Positions 45,667-56,202 of a stretch of 64,000 bases of DNA are shown in pieces; within the stretch, counting starts at the first letter, position 1; every line of letters begins with the position of its first letter. Below the pieces are notes generated by a model. That model was not told the origin of the DNA and did no database searches. It saw only the letters and a list, made by a program, of their open reading frames with translations. Location: the NCBI GenBank assembly GCA_963741625.1, contig CAVUIT010000018.1:62001-126000 (forward strand), in the 5' to 3' direction. Made by a program: the position numbers and the translations under genes. This stretch comes from CAWBBA01 sp963741625. Lineage in GTDB: Bacteria > Desulfobacterota > Desulfomonilia > Desulfomonilales > Desulfomonilaceae.

Positions 45667-46075
45667 GTATATAGAGGTTGCCAAAAATAATGGTCATTTG
45701 GCCATCCGAGGCGGTGTATCCAGAAGTCTTACGGTGAGGGACGTTTTCTCTTTCATTTCTGCGAACTCCGGACCCAGTCCGGGGCACGTGCAAGAATCCA
45801 GTCACACGAAACGCGAGACTGGACCCCGGATCGAGTCCCAATGCTCGTGACTTAAGAGATTTCCGTCTACCCGCACCGTCACCCCGGCGAAGGCCGGGGT
45901 CCAAGGAAGATTAAGAAAACCTGGATTCCGGCCTCCGCCGGAATGACGAGGCCTGGGCCTCGTCGAAACCAAGGATTCTGGATAAGAGGCATGCGGCTTA
46001 AGTCAACAGCACTGGGACTAAGTCCGGGGGGGACGGTCTCATTACCGCAAATCGGACAAAAAATTTCGCAGTTGC
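45667..46075. repeat. MITE-like repeat, long copy
   Basis: Left end GTTGCCAAAAATAATGGTCATTTG; right end CAAATCGGACAAAAAATTTCGCAG. The right end, inverted, resembles the left and both match the ends of 60771..60937. The inside contains GC-rich palindromes (CCCCGGCGAAGGCCGGGG, ATTCCGGCCTCCGCCGGAAT). No gene from 45482 to 46165. Confidence 0.55.
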
Positions 46076-46165
46076 TTCAGGTACCGGTACACCCGGATTT
46101 GATTATCGAATGATCGGGTCTAGGCATCCTTCCTGTTTTGAACGCGAACTCTGACCACATAATCT

Positions 46166-46708
46166 TTATTCTTCTTGTCTCAGGCGCGGTATCCAGCGGG
46201 GCACAGAGTTACAATAGCGCTTATACGAATCCGTAAATTTGCGCCTCAGGGTAGGCTCTTCATAGAAGACAATCGCCGTATGAAATATGACAAATACGAG
46301 TACGGCATAGAGAAAAAGCGTGACACATTCGAACAGCAAAGCCTCTCCAAACAGTATGAGCAGAACCCCAACGTACTGCGGGTTTCTGACATACCTATAC
46401 AAGCCCTTGATCACAAGATTTTTGGGTGGCGCAATGGGAGCGGGAGTCCCTTTGCCCAAAAACGTGAAGCCCCAGGCACACCACAAATAAAACGTTATTC
46501 CGAGAATAATCGGAATCAAACCAAGGAATCTGAGGGGGCCAATTTCAATTGGAAACAGCTCGAAATTTGAAGCAATCAACAGATGCGGAATCAGGACTGT
46601 CCACGTTCCGGGTACCAGTATGGAGAAGATGATCGTTCCAAGAGCCGTCAAGTGTTTCCCTCGGGGATTCGCATGCTGTTTACCTGAACTAATGTGATCC
46701 CCAGCCAT
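46166..46708 (-). CDS. Isoprenylcysteine carboxyl methyltransferase (ICMT)-family membrane protein
   Basis: 180 residues from ATG 46708. Hydrophobic helices at about 20-40, 60-80 and 120-145. The family signature GLYRYVRNPQYVGVLLILFGEALLF is near residue 103, and EEPTLRRKFTDSYKRYCNSVPRWIPR is at the C terminus (the E-x-x-L-x-x-x-F-x-x-Y-x-x-Y motif). Such proteins methylate lipids or small molecules in bacteria. Third gene of a minus-strand run with the nitroreductase and CoA ligase. Confidence 0.82.
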   Translation of the reverse strand: MAGDHISSGKQHANPRGKHLTALGTIIFSILVPGTWTVLIPHLLIASNFELFPIEIGPLRFLGLIPIILGITFYLWCAWGFTFLGKGTPAPIAPPKNLVIKGLYRYVRNPQYVGVLLILFGEALLFECVTLFLYAVLVFVIFHTAIVFYEEPTLRRKFTDSYKRYCNSVPRWIPRLRQEE

Positions 46709-46780
46709 TTCCACTCTGCTGACAGCACCATTTCAACAGCGCAAGGCCCGCGCTACACGTCTCGGACGACGGGCAGGCAA

Positions 46781-47605
46781 TCATCTCCAGGAAATTTTCG
46801 GCTCTTTTCTCAGAGGAAGCCTCTGGTAGTGGTATTTCGGGTATCCCACCATCAAGGTTCCGAAGCTCTGGTGGTCTTTGGGAAGGGCCAATGCCTCCAT
46901 CATCGGAGGATAAAAGGTTGCGGCGGCATTGAAGTAACCTGCCCAGCACGCGCCGAGACCGTGAGCGGTAGCTGCCAGTTCCAAATAAGTAAGGGCGATG
47001 ATGCAGGCCGGCTGGGCCGCGGGCAACGATCGCAGGCCGTGGGCCACAATGATGTGGGGGGCTCCGCGGAGCACCTTGTCGTGTCCAAGTTCCCACGCCT
47101 TGACCACTCGGTCGAAATGCATTGGCCCGGCCACCTCGGGGTGGTCCCCGATCATCAGCCGCATCCAGTCGATTACCAGCCCGGCAAGTCGCTTAACTTC
47201 TTTCGTGTCCTGAACTGCCAGCCAGTGTACCGGTTGCAAGTTGTGGCCTGATGGCGCAAACCGAGCAATTTCAATCAGTCGGGCCAGAACCGCACGGTCT
47301 ACGGGCCTATCCTTGTAATTCCGAATGGAGCGTCTGGAACGCAAGAAATGCTCGGCATGCTCGGGAGTCAACAGAAGCTGCTTTTGCACTGGAGGGCAAT
47401 CCTCCGGCTTCATGCTCTTATGAGACAACGCACCGGCCGGACAGACCGTGACACAATGGCCGCAGTCTATGCACAGTTCATTTGCGCCTTCCACCGCCGA
47501 CGGAAAAGCGCCTTCTCCTTTGATTTCAATGAGGCCGAGCGGGCACTCTTCCGTGCAGCAGCCGTCGCGTCGACATTTGTCTTTATCTATAACAAACAGA
47601 CTCAT
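46781..47605 (-). CDS. Ferredoxin-nitroreductase fusion protein
   Basis: 274 residues from ATG 47605 (AGGAG upstream). The first 60 residues carry two [4Fe-4S] motifs, CRRDGCCTEECPLGLI and CIDCGHCVTVCPAGAL. The rest is an FMN nitroreductase: LRSRRSIRNYKDRPVDRAVL, ARFAPSGHNLQPVHWLAV, and GLGACWAGYF with the usual C-terminal GYP. It reduces nitro or other electron-poor substrates with electrons from ferredoxin. Eight bases separate it from the CoA ligase upstream, so the two are co-translated. Confidence 0.88.
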   Translation of the reverse strand: MSLFVIDKDKCRRDGCCTEECPLGLIEIKGEGAFPSAVEGANELCIDCGHCVTVCPAGALSHKSMKPEDCPPVQKQLLLTPEHAEHFLRSRRSIRNYKDRPVDRAVLARLIEIARFAPSGHNLQPVHWLAVQDTKEVKRLAGLVIDWMRLMIGDHPEVAGPMHFDRVVKAWELGHDKVLRGAPHIIVAHGLRSLPAAQPACIIALTYLELAATAHGLGACWAGYFNAAATFYPPMMEALALPKDHQSFGTLMVGYPKYHYQRLPLRKEPKISWR

Positions 47606-47613
47606 ATGCACTC

Positions 47614-49306
47614 CTAATGTGTTTGCTTCAGGTTGAGTGTGGAAGTCTGCACAAGATGCATTCGCTTCAATTCTCTGCGCAAGACTTTACCGACAGGGGT
47701 TCGGGGAAGTTCGCTCAAGAAAACCACAGATTGGGGCACCTTGAGCGGGGTTAGTCTTTTCTTACAAAAGTCTATGATCTCCTGGGGCGCAGCTTGCTCA
47801 CCTTTCTTTAATACCACAAAGGCCTTTATGCTCTCGCCTTGGTCCGGGTCGAGGAACTCCTATGGCACAGGCGTCAAGGACCTTCGGATGTGAGTAAAGC
47901 ACCTCGTCAAGCTCTCGGGGATAAATTCTCTCCCCTCCGCAGAGAATCAATTCTTTCTTGCGGTTTACCACGGTGAAGAAACCTTCCTCGTCTACAGTTA
48001 CGATGTCCCCGGTGAGAAGCCACCCATCCTTAATCGTTGCCTCAGTCGCTTCAGGAAGGTTGACGTACCCCTTCATCACCTGCGGCCCTTTTATGCATAG
48101 CTCACCGGGCTCACCAGGAGTCGTAATCTCTATTGTGTGGTCATCTACGTCCACAATCTTTGCGTCGGTGCTTGGGACGGGAAGACCAATTGTCCCCGGC
48201 TTTGTCTTTCCGCCGAATGGATTGATATGGCTGACCGGCGAGCATTCAGTCAGTCCGTAGCCTTCACATATTTGAGCTCCCGTTAGTTTCTCGAACGAGC
48301 GGATCGTTTCCAACGGAAGTGGAGAGGCGCCCGAAAAGCACCCCTTGAGGGATTTGAGATCATATTTCTTCAAGCTGGGTTCGTTTATCATTCCAGTGTA
48401 GAAGCTCGGCAGAGCCGGAATGAAAGTTGCCTTGGAAGTGTGGATGGCTTCGAGGATGCTCTTGGGCTCGGGAAGCGGGACAAGAACGACCGCATAACCA
48501 TAAAAGATCCCTGTATTAAGTGAACAATTCAGCCCGAAGACGTGAAAGAAGGGGAGACACGCAACCACGGACTCTTGCCCGTCAACGAAGGTCGGAAACC
48601 AGGAGTGGAGTTGCTGCACGTTTACGGAAGCATTGGCATGAGTCAGCTCTACTCCCTTTGCTTTTCCGGTGGTGGCGCTTGTGTAAAGAATAAATGCCGT
48701 ATCGTCCATCCGCAAGTGAGGGGCGCGGGTATGAGGCTTGCTTGCCTTGACCAGCTCTGTGAACTCAAAGACATCGCTCTCTTCCGGTGTTTTCAGGTGC
48801 AGCCCTTTTTTCACCAGAGGGAAGAGTTTTTTCGCAAGGTACGGAAGATAGTCGCGGATATGGCACGAGATTATCTTCTTCACTCCGGTCCGTTTCCTGA
48901 CGTTGATCATCCTGGGCACAAGAACGTCCAAACAGACCACTATCTCGGATCCCGCGTTGTTGATCTGAAATTCCAGTTGCATGTCGTCATTTCGCGGGTT
49001 GTGCGTCACCACAATGGCGCCGGCTCGTAGAGTGCCGTAAATGGCTACTACGGTCTGAACGAGGTTCGGCATAACAAGCGAAACTTTTCCTCCCGGCTTA
49101 ACGCCCATGGCCATTAGTGCACCTGCGAAGCGAGAGGCCATATCTTCCAGCTCCCGATAGGTTACGATAGTGCCCTGGAAAACAAGGGCAGGCCTGTCCG
49201 GGAATCTGGAGGCGGTTCGGGTGAGTGCTTCAGGCAAGGTGATTTCATCGAAATCGATGGCTTGTGGTACCCTCTTGACATACAGTTTTTGCCAGATTTT
49301 TTCCAC
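47614..49306 (-). CDS. Long-chain acyl-CoA synthetase-like AMP-forming ligase (one frameshift)
   Basis: Corrected length is 563 residues; GTG start with AAGGAGGTG upstream. Activates a carboxylic acid via acyl-AMP to its CoA thioester. Visible: P-loop ILYTSATTGKAKGVELTH, YGLTECSPVSH, GWLLTGDIVTVDEEGFF, NRKKELILCGGERIYPRELDEVL, and in the second frame VPRTPVGKVLRREL with the catalytic Lys (read as ELPRTPVGKVLRREL). One extra base near 47852 (GTTCCT C GACCCGGAC) breaks the C-terminal domain. Fatty acid is the most likely substrate, fitting a syntroph. Confidence 0.86.
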
Positions 49307-49652
49307 GAAACACCTCCTTGGCTCTAATGGAATTGTACCAAAGCAAATCGAAGCCCGATCAAGCGCGATACCAGGAATTACTTTCGGTTGGAGGACTGGA
49401 ATCTATTCTGAGAAACATATTATCTTCCACATCTTTTGCGGAATCAAGAATAAACGGTGTGGGAGACTCTAATGGTACCCAAGCCTGCCATTGCACGTTT
49501 CCAAATGGAGGCAGAATAATTGGTTGTCATGATGGCAATTCTCCGGTAAACAATATGCAATAATTCTCGACTGCAAGTAAGAAGATGGGCTGCTGAGGGT
49601 GTGGATCGCAGGTGCCGCGCACTATCGCCAGCGCCTATGGGGAGGTTACTCC
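49307..49652. other. Divergent intergenic stretch
   Basis: Should hold promoters for the CoA ligase operon and the barrel gene. No gene seen. Confidence 0.4.
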
Positions 49653-50582
49653 GTGAAGAGGCTCTTTATTGTCTTTTTAGGCATGGTGGTGTTGTGTGGC
49701 CTGCCTGTGGGCCCAGTCGCGCAAGGATTTTTCGGAACCGGTACAGCGGCGACTGTTGGTAACATTCCATTCCCCTATCCCAGCAGCACGCCATGCAGCA
49801 ACAGCCCGGGGTCTGGTTTACTGAGTATGCCAAGCCTGTACTTTGGCTGGCTCGAACATCCTACGGGCAGTTCCTGGGCTCTTCAGCGTCAGGCCTCGAC
49901 AGGTACAGCGCCGTGGCCGCTGAAAGGCTGGTGGTTTGAGGCAACGAAAGAAGTCGCTCTTTATCAGGGCTTTGGCCTACTTGTCTCAGGAGGAGTCTTT
50001 CTACCCCGGCGCACTTCGGGAACATGGTTCACTTCCCCTCTCACTAGGTCGTTTGATTTTGAAATCCCGTCGTACGATTGGTGGTTTGTGGATGGACTTG
50101 TAAAAGGGTGCGTCTCCGGTCCACTTGAACTTCTGGCCGGCTTGCGGTGGGATCATACGAGCACTAGGGTGGACTACAGCGATAATACCAGTGACGATTA
50201 TATTCTCAATTCATATATGCCGATCATCGGAGCACAAATTAATCAGCCGTTTTTCAACGGTTCAATGCTACTTCGACTCGTGGGCTCGCCGCTGGTTTGG
50301 GGCCAGCTAAAATATCATTTTTGGGACCGGCTCGGTTATGCTGAGTTTGGGGATTTCCGTGTCAATTCTAATAGTTCTTTTGTGGAGATCCTGGCGGACT
50401 ATCGGTTTAAACTCACAGGGGATCTCCGGGCGGGTGCATTTGCAAAATGGAACTCGCTGAGGGTAAGAACCGATGATCGAAATCTTTCAGGTTTGACGAC
50501 GGAGTCCGTCTCGTGGGCGGTTGACATCCGATCGTGGACACTTGGTGGAGTGGCCTCGCTCGATTTTTCGAGTCCATTCTAA
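49653..50582 (+). CDS. Exported outer-membrane-like protein
   Basis: 309 residues starting at GTG 49653 with GGGGAGG upstream. Signal peptide VKRLFIVFLGMVVLCGLPVGPVAQG. The mature chain alternates hydrophobic and polar residues, is rich in Trp, Gly and Ser (WWFEATKEVALYQGFGLLVSGG, LELLAGLRWDHTSTRVDY, DLRAGAFAKWNSLRV) and ends in DFSSPF, a terminal Phe. Probably an 8- to 12-strand barrel; function unknown. Stand-alone. Confidence 0.65.
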   Translation: MKRLFIVFLGMVVLCGLPVGPVAQGFFGTGTAATVGNIPFPYPSSTPCSNSPGSGLLSMPSLYFGWLEHPTGSSWALQRQASTGTAPWPLKGWWFEATKEVALYQGFGLLVSGGVFLPRRTSGTWFTSPLTRSFDFEIPSYDWWFVDGLVKGCVSGPLELLAGLRWDHTSTRVDYSDNTSDDYILNSYMPIIGAQINQPFFNGSMLLRLVGSPLVWGQLKYHFWDRLGYAEFGDFRVNSNSSFVEILADYRFKLTGDLRAGAFAKWNSLRVRTDDRNLSGLTTESVSWAVDIRSWTLGGVASLDFSSPF

Positions 50583-50758
50583 TCATCGGATTTCCCGACT
50601 CGGATTACTTCCCTGCATCAATGGACAGAAAAGGGTTTTGCCTCTGAACTAGCAGATCCCGCTCGCTGTCGATGTGAGCAGCCCGCAAGCGCCTCGCACC
50701 CTCTACGCAGAAAAAACGACTTGTGGTTTCGAGCATTCTTGAGGAGATCAGGCCTTGG

Positions 50759-51484
50759 TCAGCGCTTGGTCCTGCCCAGATCAATGCCCGTGAGATTCGT
50801 CCCGGCGAGATTGGCGCCCCGTAGGTTTGCCTCCGTGAGATCTGCACCGGCAAGGTTCGCTTCAGAGAGGTCCGCGCCCCCCAGATCTGCTCCCGCAAGA
50901 GTCGCGCCTGAAAGGTCAGCCATAGTCAGATTTGCCTTGGACAGATTTGTCACGGTCAATATAGCCCTGGTGAGGTTGGCCATAGTGAGGTTCGTCCCGC
51001 CGAGATCGGCCCAGAACAGATCCGCGCCAGTGAGGTTCGCCATCGTAAGATTGCTTTTTGCCAGATTGGTCTGGGAAAGGTTTGCTCCGCTCAGATTAGC
51101 CCCGGTCATATTTGTCCAATAAAGATCGGCATTGACCATAGAGGCCCCGTCCAGGTCAGCCAAGACCAGGTCCCCACCGGTCAAGTTCGCTTCGGTGAGG
51201 TCCGCTCTTACTAAATTCGCCCCTGTGAGAATAACGCGAGTCAAATTCGTGGTAGTCAGATCGGCTTCAGAGAGATCGGCTCGCGTCAGGTTCGCACCGG
51301 ACAGATTCGCGCCCGAAAGGTCCATCTTGGCCAGTTTGATACCGACGAGTTTAGCTCCGGCCAAATCCGCGCCCGGGAGGCCGGTCCTCGGTTTGATGAC
51401 GGTACGAAGAAGCGCCTTCAAAGAGTCAGCTTCGCCGCTCAGAATTATCTCATGGCTTAAGCGATTCCGTATTTCAATTATCAA
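50759..51484 (-). CDS. Pentapeptide-repeat protein, intact
   Basis: 241 residues, uninterrupted. N-terminal segment IEIRNRLSHEIILSGEADSLKALLRTVI is followed by about 40 pentapeptides A(D/N)LxX from residue 38 to the end, enough for ten turns of a square beta-helix. The repeats are rich in T at position 2 (ANLTMANL), unlike the paralogue at 6548..7403, whose N-terminal segment it shares. Cytosolic, no signal peptide. Role unknown. Confidence 0.88.
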   Translation of the reverse strand: MIIEIRNRLSHEIILSGEADSLKALLRTVIKPRTGLPGADLAGAKLVGIKLAKMDLSGANLSGANLTRADLSEADLTTTNLTRVILTGANLVRADLTEANLTGGDLVLADLDGASMVNADLYWTNMTGANLSGANLSQTNLAKSNLTMANLTGADLFWADLGGTNLTMANLTRAILTVTNLSKANLTMADLSGATLAGADLGGADLSEANLAGADLTEANLRGANLAGTNLTGIDLGRTKR

Positions 51485-51640
51485 AGCTGCCTCGCGACCC
51501 GTTTCATTCCGGTGACCTCATTCGCAAACAGATGAAATCTAATTTTCCAGAGAAGGGGCAAGGCAGATTTTCCGACCTGGTCTCCACGGCACGTTGCTAC
51601 TCTTGGGATGCCGGCTGGAAACTCCACTCCTCGCATAGGG

Positions 51641-52822
51641 TCAGTTCAGAAGAAACTCTCTCACATGATGGATAACCTTATTCCTTTGAGCGGAGGTGAG
51701 ACCGGGAAAGATAGGCAAAGCCAGCACTTCTCGGGCGGCCTTTTCACTCTCCGGCAAACTGCCTTCTCCGTATCCCAGCTCAGCAAAGCAATCCTGCAAA
51801 TGCAGCGGAACAGGGTAGTAGATGGCAGTATCTATAAGACGCGACTTGAGATACCCCTGGAGCGCGTCCCGGCGACCGACTCTAATCACAAATTGATTGA
51901 ACACATGTCTATAACCGGGTTTCTCTGAAGGAAGACGGATCAATCCTTTTCTCTCAAGGTCCGAAAACGCCTCAACATAAGCCCCGGCATTATCTCTTCT
52001 CTGTTGGTGCCACTCTTCGAGGTGAGACAGTTTCACTCTTAAGGCCGCAGCCTGAATCGCATCCAGCCGGAAGTTCCCTCCTACGAGCGAGTGATAGTAT
52101 CTGCGCTCGGCCCCGTGCTCGCGTAGCCTGCGCAGCTTTTCTGAAACTTCCTTGTCCTGGGTCAAGATCAGGCCTCCATCGCCGATCCCCCCAAGGTTCT
52201 TCGAAGGGAAGAAGGAGAGGCAGCCTGTATCCCCCATGGTTCCGGCCATTTTCTCTTGGTAAGTCGCCCCTATGGCCTGGGCCGCGTCTTCCACTACCTT
52301 TAGGCCGTGCCGGCTGCAAATCTGCATAATTGCGTCCATGTCGGCACAGAGACCGAACAGATGCACAGGAATTACTGCTCTCGTGCGGGAGGTGATCAGC
52401 TTGTCGAGCTTTGTTGGATCCAGATTAAATGTCCGCGGTTCGATGTCACAGAAAACAATTTGCGCGCCAAGTCGGCGAACAGAGCCCGCCGTAGCGAAAA
52501 AAGTAAAACTCGGCACGATCACCTGATCCCCGACTCCGATATCAAAAGCCATCAAGGACGCGATAATGGCATCAGTGCCGGACGAGACCCCGATGGCATG
52601 ATGTGAGCCGCAATAAGCAGCGATTTCACGTTCGAAGCTTTCCAATTCGGGTCCGCCGACGAAGCGATTACTTTCCAGGACGCCGAGGACAGCGTCTCTC
52701 AGCTCAGCGTCGATGGGTCGATGTATGGGACTCAGATCGAGCAGGGGAACGACGAGCCCGTCATCCTTCTCGGCGTCAAAAGTTATTCGTTGCAAGTTTG
52801 CTCTCTCGGTAGAAGTAGGCAT
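51641..52822 (-). CDS. DegT/DnrJ/EryC1-family sugar aminotransferase
   Basis: 393 residues from ATG 52822. PLP enzyme that transfers an amino group to a keto nucleotide sugar. Visible: NRFVGGPELESFEREIAAYCG, GVSSGTDAIIASLMAFDIG, VIPVHLFGLCADMDAI, VVEDAAQAIGATY, SFFPSKNLGGIGDGGLI with the PLP Lys in FFPSKNLG, GGNFRLDAIQAA and YYPVPLHLQ. Used for cell-surface glycan synthesis. No neighbouring glycan cluster, though a heptose-kinase-like gene is at 11.6 kb. Confidence 0.9.
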   Translation of the reverse strand: MPTSTERANLQRITFDAEKDDGLVVPLLDLSPIHRPIDAELRDAVLGVLESNRFVGGPELESFEREIAAYCGSHHAIGVSSGTDAIIASLMAFDIGVGDQVIVPSFTFFATAGSVRRLGAQIVFCDIEPRTFNLDPTKLDKLITSRTRAVIPVHLFGLCADMDAIMQICSRHGLKVVEDAAQAIGATYQEKMAGTMGDTGCLSFFPSKNLGGIGDGGLILTQDKEVSEKLRRLREHGAERRYYHSLVGGNFRLDAIQAAALRVKLSHLEEWHQQRRDNAGAYVEAFSDLERKGLIRLPSEKPGYRHVFNQFVIRVGRRDALQGYLKSRLIDTAIYYPVPLHLQDCFAELGYGEGSLPESEKAAREVLALPIFPGLTSAQRNKVIHHVREFLLN

Positions 52823-53004
52823 AAAGCCTCTTGAAGCCAATCTTAATGTGTCATACTACAAAAGAGTCGCTCTGCTCAAGCCCTTTCGACCGGAATCTGG
52901 GGCCAAGGCAGTTGCCGGCGATCCTAGACGGGGAAAGCCGGCCTCGACCCGGATGACTATGCAAACAGGAATGGGCTCAAAGAGCGGTCACTAGGCGAAG
53001 GGCC

Positions 53005-53247
53005 ATGGAAAACCTGAAGATTTTTCCAGACCATTTGTATTTATCGAACATTTGCATTGGGGTGGGGCCGATAGTCCTCTACGTAATCCTCTACGGCATT
53101 GGTGCAGAGTCAGCGATCAGCAATCATCTGCTGGCCACGGGACTAGCTTGCGGGGTTCTGTGCCTCGGGTCGGCCCTTTCTTTGAAGTATCTGACAATGA
53201 AGAACCGGGCTAGTCGGCCCATTATCTACACACGGCGACAATATTGA
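53005..53247 (+). CDS. Small two-helix membrane protein
   Basis: 80 residues with hydrophobic segments ICIGVGPIVLYVILYGIG and LLATGLACGVLCLGSALSL and a basic C terminus (KNRASRPIIYTRRQY), so both ends are probably cytoplasmic. ATG after GAAGGGCC. No family recognised. Confidence 0.45.
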   Translation: MENLKIFPDHLYLSNICIGVGPIVLYVILYGIGAESAISNHLLATGLACGVLCLGSALSLKYLTMKNRASRPIIYTRRQY

Positions 53248-53311
53248 ACCTGTCATAGGCAGGAGCTGGAGCTAAGCAGCAGGGAGCTGCACACAGATTA
53301 CACGAAGGACA

Positions 53312-53348
53312 GACAAAACAAGGCCCTCCCACCGAGTGAAAGGGCCTT
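53312..53348 (-). terminator. Intrinsic terminator of the Cys-rich gene
   Basis: AAGGCCCT (53320..53327) pairs with AGGGCCTT (53341..53348); on the minus strand the hairpin is followed by GTTTTGT. It lies 98 bp downstream of the gene at 53446..53718. Confidence 0.6.
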
Positions 53349-53445
53349 CGCAAGTTCTTACATTTGAGTTATGTGACTACCGCTCGGTATCGCAGGTTCG
53401 CTTTGCCACATTAGGCATGAGAACCTTGCTGCAGACCGTCGCTTG

Positions 53446-53718
53446 TTACTTCTTAAACTTGGCCACCTTCGCGGGCTTGGCGCCTGCCGGGCACTTCAGC
53501 ACGGTCATCCAGTTGCAGGACCATTTGATCGTGGGTGCGCAGGGACCGCAGAGTTTTTCTTTGCCTTTGCATTTGCCTTTGCAGAGAACCTTGTCGACGC
53601 AGGGCGGTTTCTTGACGGTCGGCATTGAGTAGCAGCCCCAATCGCCCATAGCGAAAACCGACCCGGCAAGGGCCAAAGAACTAACCAGAACGACCAACAT
53701 AACCAACGACTTCTTCAT
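53446..53718 (-). CDS. Exported Cys/Lys-rich small protein
   Basis: 90 residues; ATG after AAGGAGGGTT. Signal peptide residues 1-23 (ending GSVFA). The mature part has eight Cys, mainly in KPPCVDKVLCKGKCKGKEKLCGPCAP and KWSCNWMTVLKCPAG, among many Lys. Disulfides or a bound metal are likely. Has its own terminator downstream. No family recognised. Confidence 0.65.
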   Translation of the reverse strand: MKKSLVMLVVLVSSLALAGSVFAMGDWGCYSMPTVKKPPCVDKVLCKGKCKGKEKLCGPCAPTIKWSCNWMTVLKCPAGAKPAKVAKFKK

Positions 53719-54265
53719 CCTAAACCCTCCTTAAATGAAGCATACTCCAATACAAGAGCTGTTAGACCAAAATTTTAGTCACCGTAGCACGCGTTTACGC
53801 GCCTTGTCAAGAAAAATCCCGCCGCCATCGGCAGGCAACAAAAAAGATCGTTTACCCACCAAAACGCTTGGCCTGGCCCCTTCGATCCGTCCCTGCCGGG
53901 CTTCCCTGCCAAACGTGTCTTATGAGGTAATCCAACTGCACAACAATTGCAAGAAAAATCGTGTCGTCTTGGAAAATAGAATGCGGGCGCGGCTGAGCGG
54001 CGCGACCGACGAACTACGCTGACCGCCAAGAAATGTCCGACTGCCTTTGAAGACAGCCGCCGCCTCTCACGAGAATGTGTCAGCAGTAGCACCCGACCAA
54101 TGATGCTGGGTAGGGGCCTAAACTGTTGGCAACAGATATAATGATGGTTTAGCGTGGGCCGAGCGAGCGGAATCAAAGCGTAGAGGCGGGTTATAAACCC
54201 GCCTCTACTATACGTGACGGGCGCGCAGACACTCACCTACAACGCTTGGAAAATTGCGGTGGGAA
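53719..54265. other. Intergenic stretch with palindrome
   Basis: Contains the hairpin at 54180. No gene seen otherwise. Confidence 0.4.
54180..54208. repeat. Palindrome with 13-bp arms
   Basis: GTAGAGGCGGGTT, loop ATA, AACCCGCCTCTAC. It lies 58 bp past the end of the RNase J gene and may stop its transcript; also similar in style to GTAGGGGCGGTTC at 61147. Confidence 0.55.
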
Positions 54266-55937
54266 TTAAACCTTGAGGACAATGGTCTGGACCAGGGGTT
54301 TGCGGCCCAGGATTCGATTGATGTGCCTGCGGGCCGCGAGTCGGATGTGTTCTTTGGAGTTGTCCCACTCTTCCGGAGTGCTGGGATCCAGTTCCGCCAA
54401 TCGCTCTTCGATCGAGATACGAACCCCTTCCAGCAATTCCGGTTCCACTTCATCAAAGGTAACGCCTCGTGAATGGACCTCCGGGCCCGCGATCACTCTA
54501 CCAGTCTCTCTATTAATCACCAAGACCACGGTAACTAAGCCCACCTCGGAAAGTGTCCGCCTATCGCGGAGAACATCGTGGCCTATGTCCCCGACTCCTT
54601 TCCCGTGCACAAAGACCCGACCAACTTCGAGTTGCTCGATCACCCGGGCCCCTTCGGGGGAGATCTCTACGAGGTCTCCATCCTGGGCTACGAGAACCCT
54701 GTCAGCAGGGATACCTTCTTCTATCGCGATATGTGCGTGGCGCAACAGATGTCTATACTCTCCATGAATGGGTATGAAACACTTTGGATGAACCAGGCGT
54801 ATCAGGTAACGCAGTTCTTCCTCACTGGCATGCCCGGAGACATGGACGTCGGATACCTTTTCATACATCACGCGGGCGCCGCGCCTCGAAAACTCGTTAA
54901 TGTATGTGCGTGATGGCCCTTTCATTGCCCGGAATGAACTTTGACGAAAGAACCACAACGTCTCCGGGCTTGACTTTCAGGAACTTGTGCCGGTCCAAGG
55001 CCATGAGCGAAAGTGCGGACATGGGCTCTCCCTGAGAGCCTGTGGAGAGGACCGTTACTTTCTCATCCGGTAAGCTCTCCATGTCCTTCATGTCCACCAA
55101 TATGCCGTCAGGAATGTCAAGATATCCCCTGTCGGCCGCAATCTTGGCATTAGACGCCATGGACCGCCCGACAAGAACAACCTTGCGACCGAATTCCTGT
55201 GCCAGATGGAGCACCTGTTGAACCCGGTGGATGTTTGAGGAGAAGGTAGCGATGAGGATGCGTCCTGACGCCTCTCTGAAAATGATCTCGAAGGCGGGAC
55301 GGATCATGCTTTCCGAGAGCGTGCTCCCTGTCTTTTCCACATTGGTACTGTCCGAGAACAGCGCCAGCACTTCGTTGCGCGCATAGCCGGCGATCTTCTC
55401 CAGATCGCATAGGCGTCCGTCTATCGGAGTGGGGTCCAGTTTGAAATCGCCGGAATGAAGGATCACTCCCGCAGGTGTCTTGATGGCCAAGCCCACACCG
55501 TCGGCCACGGAGTGGCACATGGCGAAGAAACCTATCTCAAAAGGACCCAGTTGAACGATGCTGTCCGTGGAGACTACGTTTCTGACGCTGCTACCCATAA
55601 GGCCGAATTCTTCCAGTTTGTTCTCAATCAGCCCCATAGTGAGTCCCGTTGCATAAATAGGAGCGGGGATTTTTTTGAGAACGTAAGGGAGCGCGCCTAT
55701 GTGGTCTTCATGACCGTGAGTGAGGACGATCCCCAGGACGTTCCAATCCTGCCGGATTACGACTTCCAGGTCGGGTATGACGATATCCACCCCGGGCATG
55801 GACTCGTCCGGGAACATCAGCCCTGTGTCAATGATGAAAGCATCTTTGCCGAGAGCTACGATCATCATATTCAGACCGATTTCTCCCAGTCCCCCCAATG
55901 GAAGCACTCTTAGTTTTGGTGTCGGATCATCGCTCAT
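54266..55937 (-). CDS. rnj: Ribonuclease J (one frameshift)
   Basis: Corrected length is 556 residues, as expected for RNase J. Metallo-beta-lactamase motifs LTHGHEDHIGALPYVL and CHSVADG, HSGDFKLDPTPIDG, LFSDSTNVEKTGST; beta-CASP part IATFSSNIHRVQQVL, VGRSM and SSKFIPGNERAI; then YINEFSRRGARVMYEKVSDVHVSGHASEEEL and the C-terminal dimer domain. One extra base near 54905 puts a stop after ERAITHIH. It processes and degrades mRNA and rRNA 5' ends in the cytoplasm. Such a gene is rarely inactivated, which supports a sequence error. Confidence 0.9.
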
Positions 55938-56202
55938 AAGGACCTTGTTGGATGTAATGCTGATTAGCCATAGATCAAGTAAGGTTTTCGGGATGTCCCC
56001 TCCGCTACGAACGGCAACGCTTGACTGCGCTCCGGAGGCACCCCCTGAGAATCTGCCTCAAGCTAGAGGAGCGATTATCTTCGAAAAGAACGGTCGCCAT
56101 CTTAGTGAAAGCTGCTCTCTCCGGCTGCTACAGCGGCCCCAAAACGACTCTGCCGCTGAAAAAAAAGACAGCTATCTCAAGGAAAAGTTGCCCGGGCAAA
56201 TC

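Noticed and set aside
33758..54910. CGA codons as a common +1 slip site
   Set aside because: At hdrA, the CoA ligase, prmA and one PP2C break the shift can be placed on the C of CGA, but the breaks in rnj, rsmB, int, ABM, pentapeptide and kinase genes have no CGA, so no common signal exists.
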